NCBI RefSeq assembly: GCF_031880315.1
Contig: NZ_CP134771.1
Location: forward strand, 6,077,001-6,141,000
DNA: 64,000 bases
Origin: Pseudomonas baltica
GTDB lineage: Bacteria; Pseudomonadota; Gammaproteobacteria; Pseudomonadales; Pseudomonadaceae
Direction of reading: 5' to 3'
The notes under the pieces were generated by a model. The model worked only from the letters and a program-made list of their open reading frames with translations. It searched no databases and was not told where the DNA came from. The position numbers and the translations under genes are program-made. Positions 16,141 to 25,489 of the stretch are shown piece after piece. Numbering within the stretch: position 1 is the first letter of the stretch; each line of letters opens with the position of its first letter.

Positions 16141-16775
16141 CGTGTAGCGTGCTCCGGTGTCGAGGAGGTAGGGGCGGCAAGGTCCTTGGACAGGTCCCAA
16201 ATATTGGGCAAGACGGTATTGGTGTAGCCGGAAATAAACAGTTTTTCGCTGCCGTCTGGCTGATAGACGGCGCGGCGTACGGCGCCGATGTTGGCGCCGT
16301 ACACGTGGATGCTGACCGAGACCTGGTCGGCGAAGGCATTGGTAACCTGGTGAATATCGTTGCTGTCGGGTGCCAGGTGCTCCACATCCCCCGGTTGCAG
16401 ATGGACCGCCGGGCCTTCGACATGCAACCGCCCATCAGCGGCGCGGGCATAGCCCTGGGAGTATTCACCGCCGCGCAGCATGCCGATCAGGCCCCACACG
16501 CGGTGATCGTGAATGGGTGTGGTCTGGCCTGGACCCCAGACGAAACTGACCACTGAAAAGCGTTGGCGCGAATCGGCGTGCAGGAGGAACTGCTGGTAGC
16601 GCTGCGGATCCGGCACGGCAAAGGCGTCAGGCAGCCAGTCGTCTACGCTGACCAGACGGCCCAGCAATTCGCCGCCTTGTTGCAGCAGCTGCTCCTGGCT
16701 GGGATCGCGGTCAATCAGTTCGGCCAAGGCACCAATAAAGGTGCGAAGGCGCTCGGGGTTCGAATTATCGGTCAT
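16137..16775 (-). CDS. 3-mercaptopropionate / thiol dioxygenase (cysteine dioxygenase family)
   Basis: 212-residue cupin iron enzyme that oxidises a thiol to a sulfinate. The three iron ligands are His89, His91 (PIHDHRVWG) and His141 (DIHQVTNAF). The Ser154-His156-Tyr158 triad (SVSIHVYG) and Arg167, the carboxylate-binding arginine of bacterial 3-mercaptopropionate dioxygenase, are all conserved one position below the P. aeruginosa PA2602 numbering (His90/92/142, Ser155-His157-Tyr159, Arg168). That favours 3-mercaptopropionate over cysteine. Its stop overlaps the rhodanese start by four bases. Unlike PA2601-2602, no LysR gene adjoins it; a class II aldolase gene is divergent. Confidence 0.9.
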   Translation of the reverse strand: MTDNSNPERLRTFIGALAELIDRDPSQEQLLQQGGELLGRLVSVDDWLPDAFAVPDPQRYQQFLLHADSRQRFSVVSFVWGPGQTTPIHDHRVWGLIGMLRGGEYSQGYARAADGRLHVEGPAVHLQPGDVEHLAPDSNDIHQVTNAFADQVSVSIHVYGANIGAVRRAVYQPDGSEKLFISGYTNTVLPNIWDLSKDLAAPTSSTPEHATR

Positions 16776-16825
16776 GGTGGTTTTCCATCCGGCAGGTTCA
16801 CGGTGTCGCGGCTGGTACGAATATA

Positions 16826-16851
16826 AGCATAAAGAGGTTTTTTAATATGCT
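16826..16851. promoter_or_regulatory. Inverted repeat in divergent promoter region
   Basis: AGCATA (16826-16831) and TATGCT (16846-16851) form an inverted repeat with a 14-base spacer in the AT-rich gap between the dioxygenase operon (minus) and the class II aldolase gene (plus). It could be a regulator site for either direction; no regulator is encoded nearby. Confidence 0.3.
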
Positions 16852-17007
16852 AATTTTTAATGATTAGCTTAGACCGAAAAGTGCTTTTCCTTCAATGCTC
16901 CGTAGCTTTAGGCTGCGTTCCATGCTTGGCCATCGATGCCTGACCAGCGATGCATGGCCACCCTCACAGCGCCTTGAAAGCAGATAGCCTCGAATACGGA
17001 GATACCC

Positions 17008-17814
17008 ATGAGCAATGTCAGTGCCTTGCCCGTCAGCAACGAGTCCCTCGATACTTCCGTACGCGACCGCGTGTCGGCGGAAGAATGGGAAGTACGTGTC
17101 ACGTTGGCTGCGGCCTATCGGCTGGCCGCGCTGAAGCGTTGGACCGACCACATCTATACGCATTTCTCGGCGCGGGTGCCGGGGCCTGAGGAACACTTTC
17201 TGATCAACGCTTTCGGGCTGCTGTTCGATGAGATCAGCGCGTCCAACCTGGTCAAGGTGGATATCGACGGCACCATCGTCGACGATCCGACCGGCCTGGG
17301 CATCAACTACGCCGGCTACGTGATCCACAGTGCCATCCACGCCGCGCGTCCCGACCTCAAGGCGGTATTGCATACCCATACGCGCGACGGTATCGCGGTG
17401 TCCGCGCAAAAAGGTGGGCTGCTGCCGATCTCTCAGCATTCTCTGAGCTTCTCCGGGCGCGTGGCCTATCACGGCTATGAAGGCGTGGCGCTGGATCTGG
17501 ATGAGCGCGAGCGCCTGGTCGCCGATCTGGGCGACAAGAGCGTGATGATCCTGCGCAACCATGGCCTGCTCACGGCGGGCGTCAGTGTCGAACACGCCTT
17601 TCAGCAGCTGCATCGCCTGGAATACGCCTGCAATATCCAGATCGCCGCGCAGACGGCTGGCAATGCCGAACTGATTTTCCCGCCAGCCGAAGTTGTCGCC
17701 AAGGTCGAGGAACAAGCCAAGGTATTCAGCAGCGGTACCGGGCCAGGTGTCCAGCGCCACTGGAACGCCCTGATCCGCGAACTGGATCGCCACGGCACGG
17801 ATTACAAGGACTGA
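17008..17814 (+). CDS. Class II aldolase/adducin family protein
   Basis: 268-residue cytosolic protein of the AraD/fuculose-aldolase fold, usually a Zn-dependent aldolase, epimerase or decarboxylase. Metal-binding histidines are seen in AVLHTHTRDGIAVSAQKG and LRNHGLLTAGVSVEHAF; substrate-loop residues are in TDHIYTHFSARVPGPEEHFLINAFGL, each of which is typical of the subgroup annotated only as aldolase II superfamily. CGGAG lies seven bases before the ATG. It is divergent from the thiol dioxygenase and may share its control region. The exact reaction is unknown. Confidence 0.85.
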   Translation: MSNVSALPVSNESLDTSVRDRVSAEEWEVRVTLAAAYRLAALKRWTDHIYTHFSARVPGPEEHFLINAFGLLFDEISASNLVKVDIDGTIVDDPTGLGINYAGYVIHSAIHAARPDLKAVLHTHTRDGIAVSAQKGGLLPISQHSLSFSGRVAYHGYEGVALDLDERERLVADLGDKSVMILRNHGLLTAGVSVEHAFQQLHRLEYACNIQIAAQTAGNAELIFPPAEVVAKVEEQAKVFSSGTGPGVQRHWNALIRELDRHGTDYKD

Positions 17815-17835
17815 CCCGCCGGGGCAGCTAACGAG

Positions 17836-18435
17836 CTATCCCAGCCTCAGCGCCAGCTCACCGAGCAGCGCACCTATATCCCGCAGTGGCATGCAGTAGC
17901 GTGGGTGATCGGTGCGCAGGGTCGTCAGCGGCATGCTCGGGTCGACTGAATCGCTGGGCTCCTGCACGACGCCAATGCCGCCTGCGGCATGAATGGCGCG
18001 CATGCCGGCGGCGCCGTCACCGTCCCCGCCGGTCAGGATGACGCCAATGGTGCGCTTACCGAACTCCTTCACCGCGGTTTCGAACAGCCGGTCGGCGCTG
18101 GGACGCGAATGCAGTACCCGCAGACCGTCGTCCAGATGCAGTCGGCCGCCGTCGATGACCTCCAGATGCTGATCGGGCGGGGCGATGTACACCCGTCCCG
18201 CTTGCAGTACCTCGCCACCGCTGGCATAGCTGACCGGTAAACTACTGTGCTGATTCCAGATGTCTGCCAGCAGGCGCGGGCTGTTGGGGCCGCTGTGCAG
18301 GACGATGGCGACTGCCGCCGGGAGATCGGCCGGCAGCTTGGACAGCACTTGCTTGAGTGCGTCGATACCGCCGGCCGAGGCACCGATAACGATGAGCGTC
18401 TCGGCGACGTTGCCGTTGATCTTGCTGGCGTCCAT
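17836..18435 (-). CDS. Stand-alone CheB-type methylesterase domain
   Basis: 199-residue protein containing only the CheB catalytic domain. The Ser-His-Asp triad is visible in VIGASAGGIDALKQVL, AIVLHSGPNSPRLL and ILTGGDGDGAAGMRAI, and the substrate loop (VYIAPPDQHLEV) is present. It lacks the receiver domain that controls canonical CheB, so it should be constitutively active or controlled by a partner. Such proteins occur with CheR/sensor-kinase hybrids, but none adjoins here. The ATG at 18435 is chosen because upstream in-frame sequence overlaps the DUF305 gene in another frame; AAGGA is 11 bases away. It follows DUF305 by 47 bp on the same strand. Confidence 0.85.
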   Translation of the reverse strand: MDASKINGNVAETLIVIGASAGGIDALKQVLSKLPADLPAAVAIVLHSGPNSPRLLADIWNQHSSLPVSYASGGEVLQAGRVYIAPPDQHLEVIDGGRLHLDDGLRVLHSRPSADRLFETAVKEFGKRTIGVILTGGDGDGAAGMRAIHAAGGIGVVQEPSDSVDPSMPLTTLRTDHPRYCMPLRDIGALLGELALRLG

Positions 18436-18482
18436 GAGCGATGAGTCCTTTTTGCGGGCATGCAGCGAGCGGCTGGCTGTAC

Positions 18483-18836
18483 TCAGTGACCTGAGGCGGG
18501 ATGCTTGGCCAGCCAGGCCTTCATTTCGACGATTTCTGCTTCCTGGGTCTTGATCACGTTTTCTGCCAGTTTGCGCATCTGCGCGTCCTTGCCGTATTTG
18601 AGCTGGACCTTGGCCATGGCGACGGCGCCTTCGTGGTGAGCAAGCATCCCAGAGGCGAAGGCGACGTCGGGGTCGTCGGCCATCACCCCTTTGTGCATCG
18701 ATTCGCTCATCTGGCTCATCGGCGCCATGTAGTCCTTGTGCATCTGCTCGATGTTGGGATTGGCGTCGGGATCTGCGGCCCAAAGGTAGGTCGACAGGGC
18801 GGCAGCGACAAGAAACAGCAGCGGCGTGGATTTCAT
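18483..18836 (-). CDS. DUF305 periplasmic protein
   Basis: 117-residue exported protein. The first 20 residues (MKSTPLLFLVAAALSTYLWA) are a signal peptide. The mature part is a ferritin-like helical DUF305 domain with the Met/His-rich motifs MHKDYMAPMSQMSESMHKG, GMLAHHEGAVAMAKVQL and QEAEIVEMKAWLAKHP. The family is often found with copper-handling genes and is presumed to bind metal, but no copper gene is adjacent. It is followed by the CheB-like gene and preceded by moaA on the same strand, about 66 bp from each other. Confidence 0.85.
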   Translation of the reverse strand: MKSTPLLFLVAAALSTYLWAADPDANPNIEQMHKDYMAPMSQMSESMHKGVMADDPDVAFASGMLAHHEGAVAMAKVQLKYGKDAQMRKLAENVIKTQEAEIVEMKAWLAKHPASGH

Positions 18837-18902
18837 GGGGCGACTCTCGGCGTCGTGGCGGTATAAGGCACAGACGGCGCAGACGCCCGGACGTTCCCTT
18901 TT

Positions 18903-19886
18903 TCAGCCGCCAGTCATGTTCATGAAGCGTACGACCTGCACTTCATCGTCGAGTCGGAACTCGTGTTTCCACGGTTTGATGGCCATGGCCGCGAGGATGG
19001 CCTTCTCGAGTTTGTGCGGTTGGCCGGGGTGACCGCGCAACACGGCTTTGAGATCGGCGGAGTGCTCGTTGCCCAGGCACAGCAGCAGGCGGCCCTCGGC
19101 GGTCAGGCGCACGCGGTTGCAGGTGGCGCAGAAATTGTGGCTGTGGGGCGAGATGAAACCGATGCGGCTGTGCGGCGCCTCGGCCACACGCCAGTAGCGC
19201 GAGGGCCCGGAGGTGCTCTCGGCGGAGCTGATCAGGGTGTAGCGCTCGCTGATTCGCTCGCGTACCTGCTCGCTGGAAAAGAACGCTTCGGCGCGGCTGT
19301 GCTCGCTGATGGTGCCCAGGGGCATCTCTTCGATGAAGGTCAGATCCAGCTCGCGATCGAGGGCGAACTGCAGCAGGTCGTTGATCTCGTGGTCGTTGCG
19401 CCCCTTGAGCACCACGCAGTTGAGCTTGGTGTGGCGAAAGCCGGCGGCGCGGGCGGCATCGATGCCGGCGATCACCTGATGCAGGTCGCCAGTACGGGTC
19501 AATTCCCGGAAAAGCGCAGGGTCGAGGCTGTCGAGGCTGATGTTGAGACGGTCCAGGCCGGCATCGAACAACGGCTGCGCCAGTTTGCCCAACTGCGAGC
19601 CATTGCTGGTCATGCACAGTTCCTGCAGCCCGGGCAGGGCCTTGAGACGCTCGCACAAACCGACGATGCCGGCACGCACCAGCGGCTCACCGCCGGTCAG
19701 ACGAATCTTGCGAGTGCCCAGAGCGACGAACTGCGCGGCCAGTGCTTCGATTTCCTCAAGGGTGAGAATGCGCGCGCGGGGCAGGAATTGCATGTCTTCG
19801 GCCATGCAATAGACGCAACGAAAATCGCAACGGTCGGTGACCGAAATGCGCAGATAATCGATTTTGCGTGAATAACTGTCCTGCAC
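18903..19886 (-). CDS. moaA: GTP 3',8-cyclase MoaA (molybdenum cofactor)
   Basis: 327-residue radical-SAM enzyme that catalyses the first step of molybdenum cofactor synthesis from GTP. The N-terminal cluster motif CDFRCVYC binds the SAM 4Fe-4S; the C-terminal cluster uses CATCNRVRL and the Cys of LLLCLGNEH. It ends with the conserved GG tail (MNMTGG). I start it at GTG 19886 (protein [15 protein letters not shown]) because GGAG lies five bases upstream and the length then matches the roughly 329-residue family; a 19-codon longer ATG start has no support. No other moa gene is next to it, so it is a stand-alone copy, possibly one of two in the genome. Confidence 0.93.
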   Translation of the reverse strand: MQDSYSRKIDYLRISVTDRCDFRCVYCMAEDMQFLPRARILTLEEIEALAAQFVALGTRKIRLTGGEPLVRAGIVGLCERLKALPGLQELCMTSNGSQLGKLAQPLFDAGLDRLNISLDSLDPALFRELTRTGDLHQVIAGIDAARAAGFRHTKLNCVVLKGRNDHEINDLLQFALDRELDLTFIEEMPLGTISEHSRAEAFFSSEQVRERISERYTLISSAESTSGPSRYWRVAEAPHSRIGFISPHSHNFCATCNRVRLTAEGRLLLCLGNEHSADLKAVLRGHPGQPHKLEKAILAAMAIKPWKHEFRLDDEVQVVRFMNMTGG

Positions 19887-20226
19887 CTTGACTCCAGATG
19901 TGAGGCTTCGCGGGGAAGCGAGGCGGGGCTGCCATGGTGGCATACCGTGCCGCGAAGCTGAGGGGTTACGGATGGCTCTAGATTACGCCTGTGGCGCCGC
20001 CAGTGCCACGGGCCTGCTGCAGACTCTGTATCGGCTATGCCAGCTAAAGCTTCACGGCCTGTGCCTTGTACGGTACTGCCCGGCACCGGTGGCGTCTAAT
20101 CGTCTGTGCCGATTGTCCCATTGATGCGCTCTATCGCCGCAGTGTGGGTCATATTGAATGGACCGGCGGCCCTGCGGGTCGTTCCATGGAGTGCGCCATG
20201 GCTGTCACAGCGCTCATCGCTGCTAT
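19887..20226. other. 340-bp intergenic region, no gene seen
   Basis: Divergent spacer between moaA and the FadR-type regulator. It holds a small hairpin (GCTTCGCGGGGAAGC) just upstream of moaA and otherwise no convincing coding frame, promoter consensus or RNA. A molybdenum-cofactor riboswitch was considered for the moaA leader but I could not identify its conserved core. Confidence 0.4.
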
Positions 20227-21006
20227 ATGATTGGGTTCTTTCCCGCTGACAGATTGATTCCCTTGGCGTTTGAACCCCTCGATCCAAAGAGCCCGCGGCG
20301 CAAGTCGCGAAACCTGGCCCAGACCCTGGTCGATGACTACTCGAAGCAGATCGTCGATGGCCTGATCAAGCCCGGCGACAAGCTGCCCAGCGAAGTCGAA
20401 CTCATGGATGCGGGCGGCGTCAGTCGCTCGGTCGTGCGTGACGCGCTGTCACGCCTGGCGGTGGCCGGGCTGGTGGAAACCCGCCGAGGCATTGGTACTT
20501 TCGTCCTCAATACGCCAGGTTCGGCGGTATCGCGCCTCGACCCGACCACTATCGTCACTCTGCAAGACGTGCTGGCGATCATCGATGTACGCATGAGCTT
20601 CGAGGTCGAAGGCGCTGGGATGGCCGCGCTGCGGCGCACCGACGAGCAGCTTGGCGCCATCGGCGAGTCGCTGGCGCGGTTCGAGTTGGCCAGTGATACC
20701 GGTGGCTCGATCATCTCCGACTTTCAATTCCACCTGCAGATCGCCCACGCCACCAACAACCGCTATTTCATCGAAATCATTACCCATTTCGGCACCAGCA
20801 TGTTCCCCCGGGCACGCCTGAGCACCGCATCCATCGCGCGCCTCGACCGCCAGCTGGCGCACAGCCGCCTGGTGCGTGAGCACGAACACATCTACAACGC
20901 CATTGCCCGCCAGGACTTCGACGCGTCGCGAGCGGCCATGCGTGTGCACCTGGCCAATAGCCGAGCGCGGGTACTCAAGTCTCACCAGGACCAGCGCGAC
21001 GGCTGA
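20227..21006 (+). CDS. FadR/GntR-family (FCD) transcriptional regulator
   Basis: About 259 residues. The N-terminal winged helix is plain (LAQTLVDDYSKQIVDGLIKP, GDKLPSEVELM, VSRSVVRDALSRLAVAGLVE, RRGIGTFVLN), followed by an all-helical FCD ligand-binding domain with metal-site residues in SDFQFHLQIAHATNN and EHEHIYNAIARQDFD. FCD regulators usually repress sugar-acid or amino-acid catabolism. No target operon is adjacent, and the next gene encodes a cyclic-di-GMP protein. The start is uncertain: ATG 20227 is used, but TTG 20263 (protein MAFEPLDPKSPRR) fits homologues equally well, and neither has a clear Shine-Dalgarno. Confidence 0.85.
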   Translation: MIGFFPADRLIPLAFEPLDPKSPRRKSRNLAQTLVDDYSKQIVDGLIKPGDKLPSEVELMDAGGVSRSVVRDALSRLAVAGLVETRRGIGTFVLNTPGSAVSRLDPTTIVTLQDVLAIIDVRMSFEVEGAGMAALRRTDEQLGAIGESLARFELASDTGGSIISDFQFHLQIAHATNNRYFIEIITHFGTSMFPRARLSTASIARLDRQLAHSRLVREHEHIYNAIARQDFDASRAAMRVHLANSRARVLKSHQDQRDG

Positions 21007-21170
21007 GCGGTTGAGCGCTAAGCGACGCCGTTTTTGGGCAAGGTTGTTGAAAACCCAGGATTTATGTAAATAAGTTTCACAGTATTTCATGTAAAGCCTG
21101 AGCGGCTATTGCCATCAGCGGTGATAGCACATGATGATGGGCAGCGAGTGTGTTACGCCATGGAGTGCTC

Positions 21171-24035
21171 ATGATTTCGCCGCGACAGCCATTCGAGTCC
21201 CGTTCCCTGTCATCAGGGACCATCGATACCTTTGATGATCAGTTCGCTGCCGACGAGCTGTGCGTCTTGCTGCGCGCCGCGCGCCGGAGTGCGCACACCC
21301 AGGCCTGGGTGATCTATCGGGCGGGGGAACAGCTGCACCGGGTAGGTGAGGGCGACGCACGGCTGGATTGGCCGGCCAGTATCGACAACGACCAGTTCGA
21401 CAGTTTTTGCGCCTCGCGCCGCTTGCATCGCTGGCCGGCGGGCCGCGGCGAGTTCGTGCTCGGCTGGCTGCTGGCGCCGATCAGTGAAACCCATGACCCG
21501 GCCTTGGCCGAACTGGCCTACCGCCTGGGGCAGCGCCTGCAGACCGACGCCCTGGCGCGTGCGCAGATCACCCAGCGAGTGCTCTACGACATCATCTATC
21601 TGGCCAGCACTACCCGTGAGCGCTCTGAGTTCCTGGTGGCGGTGCACCAGCAGTTGGCGCAGTTGATCGACGCCGAGAACTTCTACCTCGCCTTGTACGA
21701 TTCGGCCACCGGCAAGATCAGCTATCCCTATTACGTCGACAAGATCGATGTCGATGCGTTGGAGGCCGAAACTTACGAGTACCTGGACCGCGATCACCTG
21801 TCTTTGACTGCCCAGGTGCTGACCAGCGGCACCCCGCTGCTGATCGATGCTGCCGGTATCGCTGCGGCCCAGGCGCAACAACGGTTCTTCTGCGTGGGCG
21901 ACCGGCCGGAGTTCTGGATGGGCGCGCCACTGAAGAATGCCTCTGACGAGGTGTTCGGCATGATCGCCATGCAGGTCTACGATGTGCCGCGCATCTACAG
22001 TGCCGAAGACCGCGCGCTGTTTCTCGTGGTCGCCCGCCACGTGGCCATGGCGCTGGACCGCATTCTGCACCGCGCCGATCTTGAAGAGACCGTCTCCCAG
22101 CGCACCCGCGAGCTGTCTCAGCTCAACACCGCATTGCGCCAGGAAGTGGCCGAGCGCGAGCGTGCCGAGCACCTGCACAGCGCGCTGTTCCAGATCGCCG
22201 AGCTGTCCAGCCAGAGCGGCGACATGGAGCAGCTGTTTCGGCGCCTGCACGGCATCGTCGGCGAGCTGCTGGTAGCGCGTAACTTCTATATCGCGCTGTA
22301 CGACGTCACCACCCAGGAAGTGACGTTCCCGTATTACGTCGATGAACACCAAAGCGCCGCGCCGGCTCCGCGTCGCAGCAATCGCGGCTTGACCGAGTAC
22401 GTGATCCGCCAGCGCCGCGCCTGTCTGATCGATTTCAACGACGCCAGCCTGTTGATGGCCTCAGGCGAGATCCAGCGCACCAGCGACCCGATCCGGTCGC
22501 AGTCGTGGTTGGGCATTCCGCTGTTCGATGACGATGTGGTGCGCGGCGTGTTGGTGGTGCAGAGCTACTCGCGCCTGGTCAGCTATAGCACCCGCGATCA
22601 GGAACTGCTGACGTTCGTTTCCCGCCATATCGATACGGCCTTGTCCCGCCGCAGCGCCGCAGAGGCAGTGCTGGCTGCCAATCTCAAGCTCGAAGCGCGG
22701 GTGCAGAGCCGCACCCGCGAACTCGATCAGCTCAACGCCCGCCTGCAATACGAAAACGCTCACGATGCCCTCACCGCGCTGCCCAATCGCAGCCATTTGC
22801 AGCAGCGCCTGCAATCGGCCTGGGAGGCGTTTCGCAGCGACGGCAACGACCTGGTGGTGATGTTCCTCGACCTCGATCGCTTCAAGCTGATCAACGACAG
22901 CCGCGGCCACCACTTCGGCGATCAGCTGCTGATGCAGGCGGCCGCGCGCCTGCGCAGTTGCCTGCGCGACGAAGACCTGCTGGCGCGTCTGGGCGGTGAT
23001 GAATTCGCCGTGCTGGCGCCCCACGCGCCGCTGGAAGTGGCGGTGAGTATCGCCGAGCGGATCCTGGAGGCATTCGACCTGCCGTTCCATATCGACGGTC
23101 ATGTGGTGTTTTCGTCCTGCAGCATCGGTATCGTCGGTGCCGATGCCGAGTTCCATCACGAGCCTGCCGACCTGCTGCGCGACGCCGATACCGCCATGTA
23201 TCGGGTCAAGAATGCCGGGCGCGACAGCTTTGCGGTGTTCAATCAGGAGCTGCGCCGCGAGTTCTCCGATCAGGTCGAGCGCGAAGGTGCGCTGCGCAAT
23301 GCGCTGAAGCGCCAGGATGAGCTGCTGCCGTATTTCCAGCCCATCGTCGATGTCGAAAGCGGCCAGTTGGTCGCCCTCGAAGCCTTGATTCGCTGGCGTC
23401 TGCCTAACGGCCAGATTCTCGCGCCGGTGCACTTTCTACCGGCGCTGGAGGGCTTGCGCCTGATCGGGCGCCTGGACCTGTACATGCTGGCGGCGGTGGC
23501 GATGATCCTCGCGGACCCGGAGCATGCGCACTGGCCAATCGTGCACGTCAACTGTTCGAGTTACAGCATCACCCGCCCGGAGTTTGCCGATGAGGCCCTG
23601 GCGGTGCTGGCCAGCCATGGCGTAGCGCCGTCGCGCATCTGCCTGGAGCTGACCGAAGGCGCCCTGGTGGCCGAGCCGGATCAGGCCCGCCGGGCAATGC
23701 AGCAGTTGGCGGAGCAGGGCATGTCGGTGGTACTGGACGACTTCGGTGCGGGCTTCTCGTCCTTGAGCTATGTGCATCAGTTTCAGTTCAGCGGCTTGAA
23801 GATCGACAAGTCGTTCATTCTTGAACTGACCGCCAGCGACCGTAGCCGGGCAATCGTGCGCGCTATCGTGCGCATGGCCGAATCGCTGGGTCTGCCGGTG
23901 GTGGCCGAGGGCGTCGAAGATGCCGAGTCGCTGCGGCTGCTGCAGGAGATGGGCGCCGGGCACGCGCAGGGCTACTACTTCGCGCGGCCGCTGGCGCTGG
24001 ACGATCTCAAGCGTCATCCACTGCTGGCGCCCTAG
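21171..24035 (+). CDS. GAF-GAF-GGDEF-EAL cyclic-di-GMP signalling protein
   Basis: 954-residue cytosolic protein. There is an N-terminal region to about residue 130, a GAF domain (133-300), a coiled-coil, a second GAF (335-490), GGDEF (530-690) and EAL (700-946). The cyclase site is intact (RLGGDEFAVLAP), with an RxxD inhibitory site five residues before it (RDED). The EAL site keeps ALEALIRW, LELTEGAL, LDDFGAGFSSLSYV and LKIDKSFI. Both synthesis and hydrolysis of c-di-GMP are therefore possible, presumably switched by the GAF ligands. The ATG at 21171 has TGGAG five bases upstream. Monocistronic. Confidence 0.92.
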   Translation: MISPRQPFESRSLSSGTIDTFDDQFAADELCVLLRAARRSAHTQAWVIYRAGEQLHRVGEGDARLDWPASIDNDQFDSFCASRRLHRWPAGRGEFVLGWLLAPISETHDPALAELAYRLGQRLQTDALARAQITQRVLYDIIYLASTTRERSEFLVAVHQQLAQLIDAENFYLALYDSATGKISYPYYVDKIDVDALEAETYEYLDRDHLSLTAQVLTSGTPLLIDAAGIAAAQAQQRFFCVGDRPEFWMGAPLKNASDEVFGMIAMQVYDVPRIYSAEDRALFLVVARHVAMALDRILHRADLEETVSQRTRELSQLNTALRQEVAERERAEHLHSALFQIAELSSQSGDMEQLFRRLHGIVGELLVARNFYIALYDVTTQEVTFPYYVDEHQSAAPAPRRSNRGLTEYVIRQRRACLIDFNDASLLMASGEIQRTSDPIRSQSWLGIPLFDDDVVRGVLVVQSYSRLVSYSTRDQELLTFVSRHIDTALSRRSAAEAVLAANLKLEARVQSRTRELDQLNARLQYENAHDALTALPNRSHLQQRLQSAWEAFRSDGNDLVVMFLDLDRFKLINDSRGHHFGDQLLMQAAARLRSCLRDEDLLARLGGDEFAVLAPHAPLEVAVSIAERILEAFDLPFHIDGHVVFSSCSIGIVGADAEFHHEPADLLRDADTAMYRVKNAGRDSFAVFNQELRREFSDQVEREGALRNALKRQDELLPYFQPIVDVESGQLVALEALIRWRLPNGQILAPVHFLPALEGLRLIGRLDLYMLAAVAMILADPEHAHWPIVHVNCSSYSITRPEFADEALAVLASHGVAPSRICLELTEGALVAEPDQARRAMQQLAEQGMSVVLDDFGAGFSSLSYVHQFQFSGLKIDKSFILELTASDRSRAIVRAIVRMAESLGLPVVAEGVEDAESLRLLQEMGAGHAQGYYFARPLALDDLKRHPLLAP

Positions 24036-24100
24036 ACGCCATTCAGACAGGCCTGATGGAACACCCCTGGCCAACGCCCCAAATTGCTTGCAGCTTGCCC

Positions 24101-25372
24101 CTAGGCCCCAGCCTGCTCCGCGACCGGGGCGCTTTTCGGCAGCACTGCTTCGTTGTTCTGCACCAACCACAGCGGGCGGAACAACCGGGTCCAGGCGGTG
24201 ACGATGACCAGCGTGCTCACCGCGCCGAATATCGCTGCCGGCACAGTGCCCAACGCGGTGGCGCTGACCCCGGCGCGGAATTCGCCCAGCTCGTTGGACG
24301 AGCCGATGAACAGCATATTGACCGCGCTCACCCGACCGCGCATGGCATCCGGAGTGGCGAACTGGATCAGCGACGAACGGATGTACACGCTGATCATGTC
24401 CGCAGCCCCGGCCACCATCAATGCCGCGAACGACAGCCAGAACCAGCTCGACAAGGCGAACACCATGTTGGCCAGGCCGAATACCGCGACGGCGGCGAAC
24501 ATGCGCAGGCCCATGTGCGCGTTGACCGGGCGGATGCTCAGGTACAGGCCCATGCACAGTTCGCCCACGGCAATGCCGCTGCGCAGCAGGCCCAGGCCTT
24601 CAGGCCCGACGTGCAGGATCTCCTGGGCGTAGATCGGCAGCAGGGCAACCACGCCGCCGAGCAATACCGCGAACAGGTCCAGCGAGATCGCCCCGAGGAT
24701 GATCGGCTGCGAGGTAATGAAGCGGATCCCGGCGGTAAAGCGCGTAACCGCAGTGGTGCCGTCGTCCGGCTTGGGCGGTGGCGTGTGGGTGGTGGGCACC
24801 CATTGCAGCAGGATCACACCGGTGGCGAAGCCCAGCAGGCAGACGCCGTAGGTCCAGCCGCCGATGCCGGCGTACAGCAAGCCCCCCAGCAGCGGGCCGG
24901 CGATGGTGGCGATCTTCATGATCATGCTGTTGGTGGCAATCGCCTGGGCCAGGTATGCGCGGGCGACGATCTGCGGCAGCAGACTTTGCAGCGCCGGGCC
25001 GGTGAAGGCGCGGGTGCACCCGAACACCAGCATGGCCAGGTAGTAGGGCAAGGTTTCCTGGGTGCCACTGAGCGTCAGCCACAACAGAGCACCACTGGAG
25101 AACGTGGCCACGGTCCAGCTGATCTGCAGGATGCGGCGGCGGTTGTAGCGATCCAGCAAGTCGCCCGCCGGCAACAGCAGGATGACCATCGGAATGAACT
25201 GCGCCATGCCCACATAGGCCAATGACAGCGGCTCGCGAGTCAGGTCGTACATATGCCAGGCGATGACGATCGCTTGAATCTGCTGAGCAAATACGGCGGC
25301 CAGGCGCACACACAAAAACGCGCTGAAACCGGGTTGGGCGAAGATCGATGTGGGGGAGCGAGACAAGTTCAA
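24101..25372 (-). CDS. MFS transporter (EntS/DHA3-like)
   Basis: 423-residue inner-membrane transporter with about 12 predicted helices and the MFS signature GDLLDRYNRRRILQISW between helices 2 and 3. The N-terminal segment FLCVRLAAVFAQQIQAIVIAWHMYDLT and the MRGRVSAVNMLFIGSSNELGEF block in the second half resemble EntS-type exporters of siderophores and small molecules. Convergent with the GGDEF-EAL gene. No biosynthetic cluster is adjacent, so the substrate is unknown. Confidence 0.85.
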   Translation of the reverse strand: MNLSRSPTSIFAQPGFSAFLCVRLAAVFAQQIQAIVIAWHMYDLTREPLSLAYVGMAQFIPMVILLLPAGDLLDRYNRRRILQISWTVATFSSGALLWLTLSGTQETLPYYLAMLVFGCTRAFTGPALQSLLPQIVARAYLAQAIATNSMIMKIATIAGPLLGGLLYAGIGGWTYGVCLLGFATGVILLQWVPTTHTPPPKPDDGTTAVTRFTAGIRFITSQPIILGAISLDLFAVLLGGVVALLPIYAQEILHVGPEGLGLLRSGIAVGELCMGLYLSIRPVNAHMGLRMFAAVAVFGLANMVFALSSWFWLSFAALMVAGAADMISVYIRSSLIQFATPDAMRGRVSAVNMLFIGSSNELGEFRAGVSATALGTVPAAIFGAVSTLVIVTAWTRLFRPLWLVQNNEAVLPKSAPVAEQAGA

Positions 25373-25489
25373 GGGGCAATGTCTTGTTGTGGGTACGTCG
25401 GGGCGACGATGTTAACAAAAATGCAATGAGCGCAGGGGTGCCCTTGGTCATAACATTTATCAGAGGCCTTATAACCATTCCGGCCAGGA

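Noticed and set aside
19887..20226. Molybdenum-cofactor riboswitch in the moaA leader
   Set aside because: I could not find the conserved paired core; only a small GC hairpin is present.
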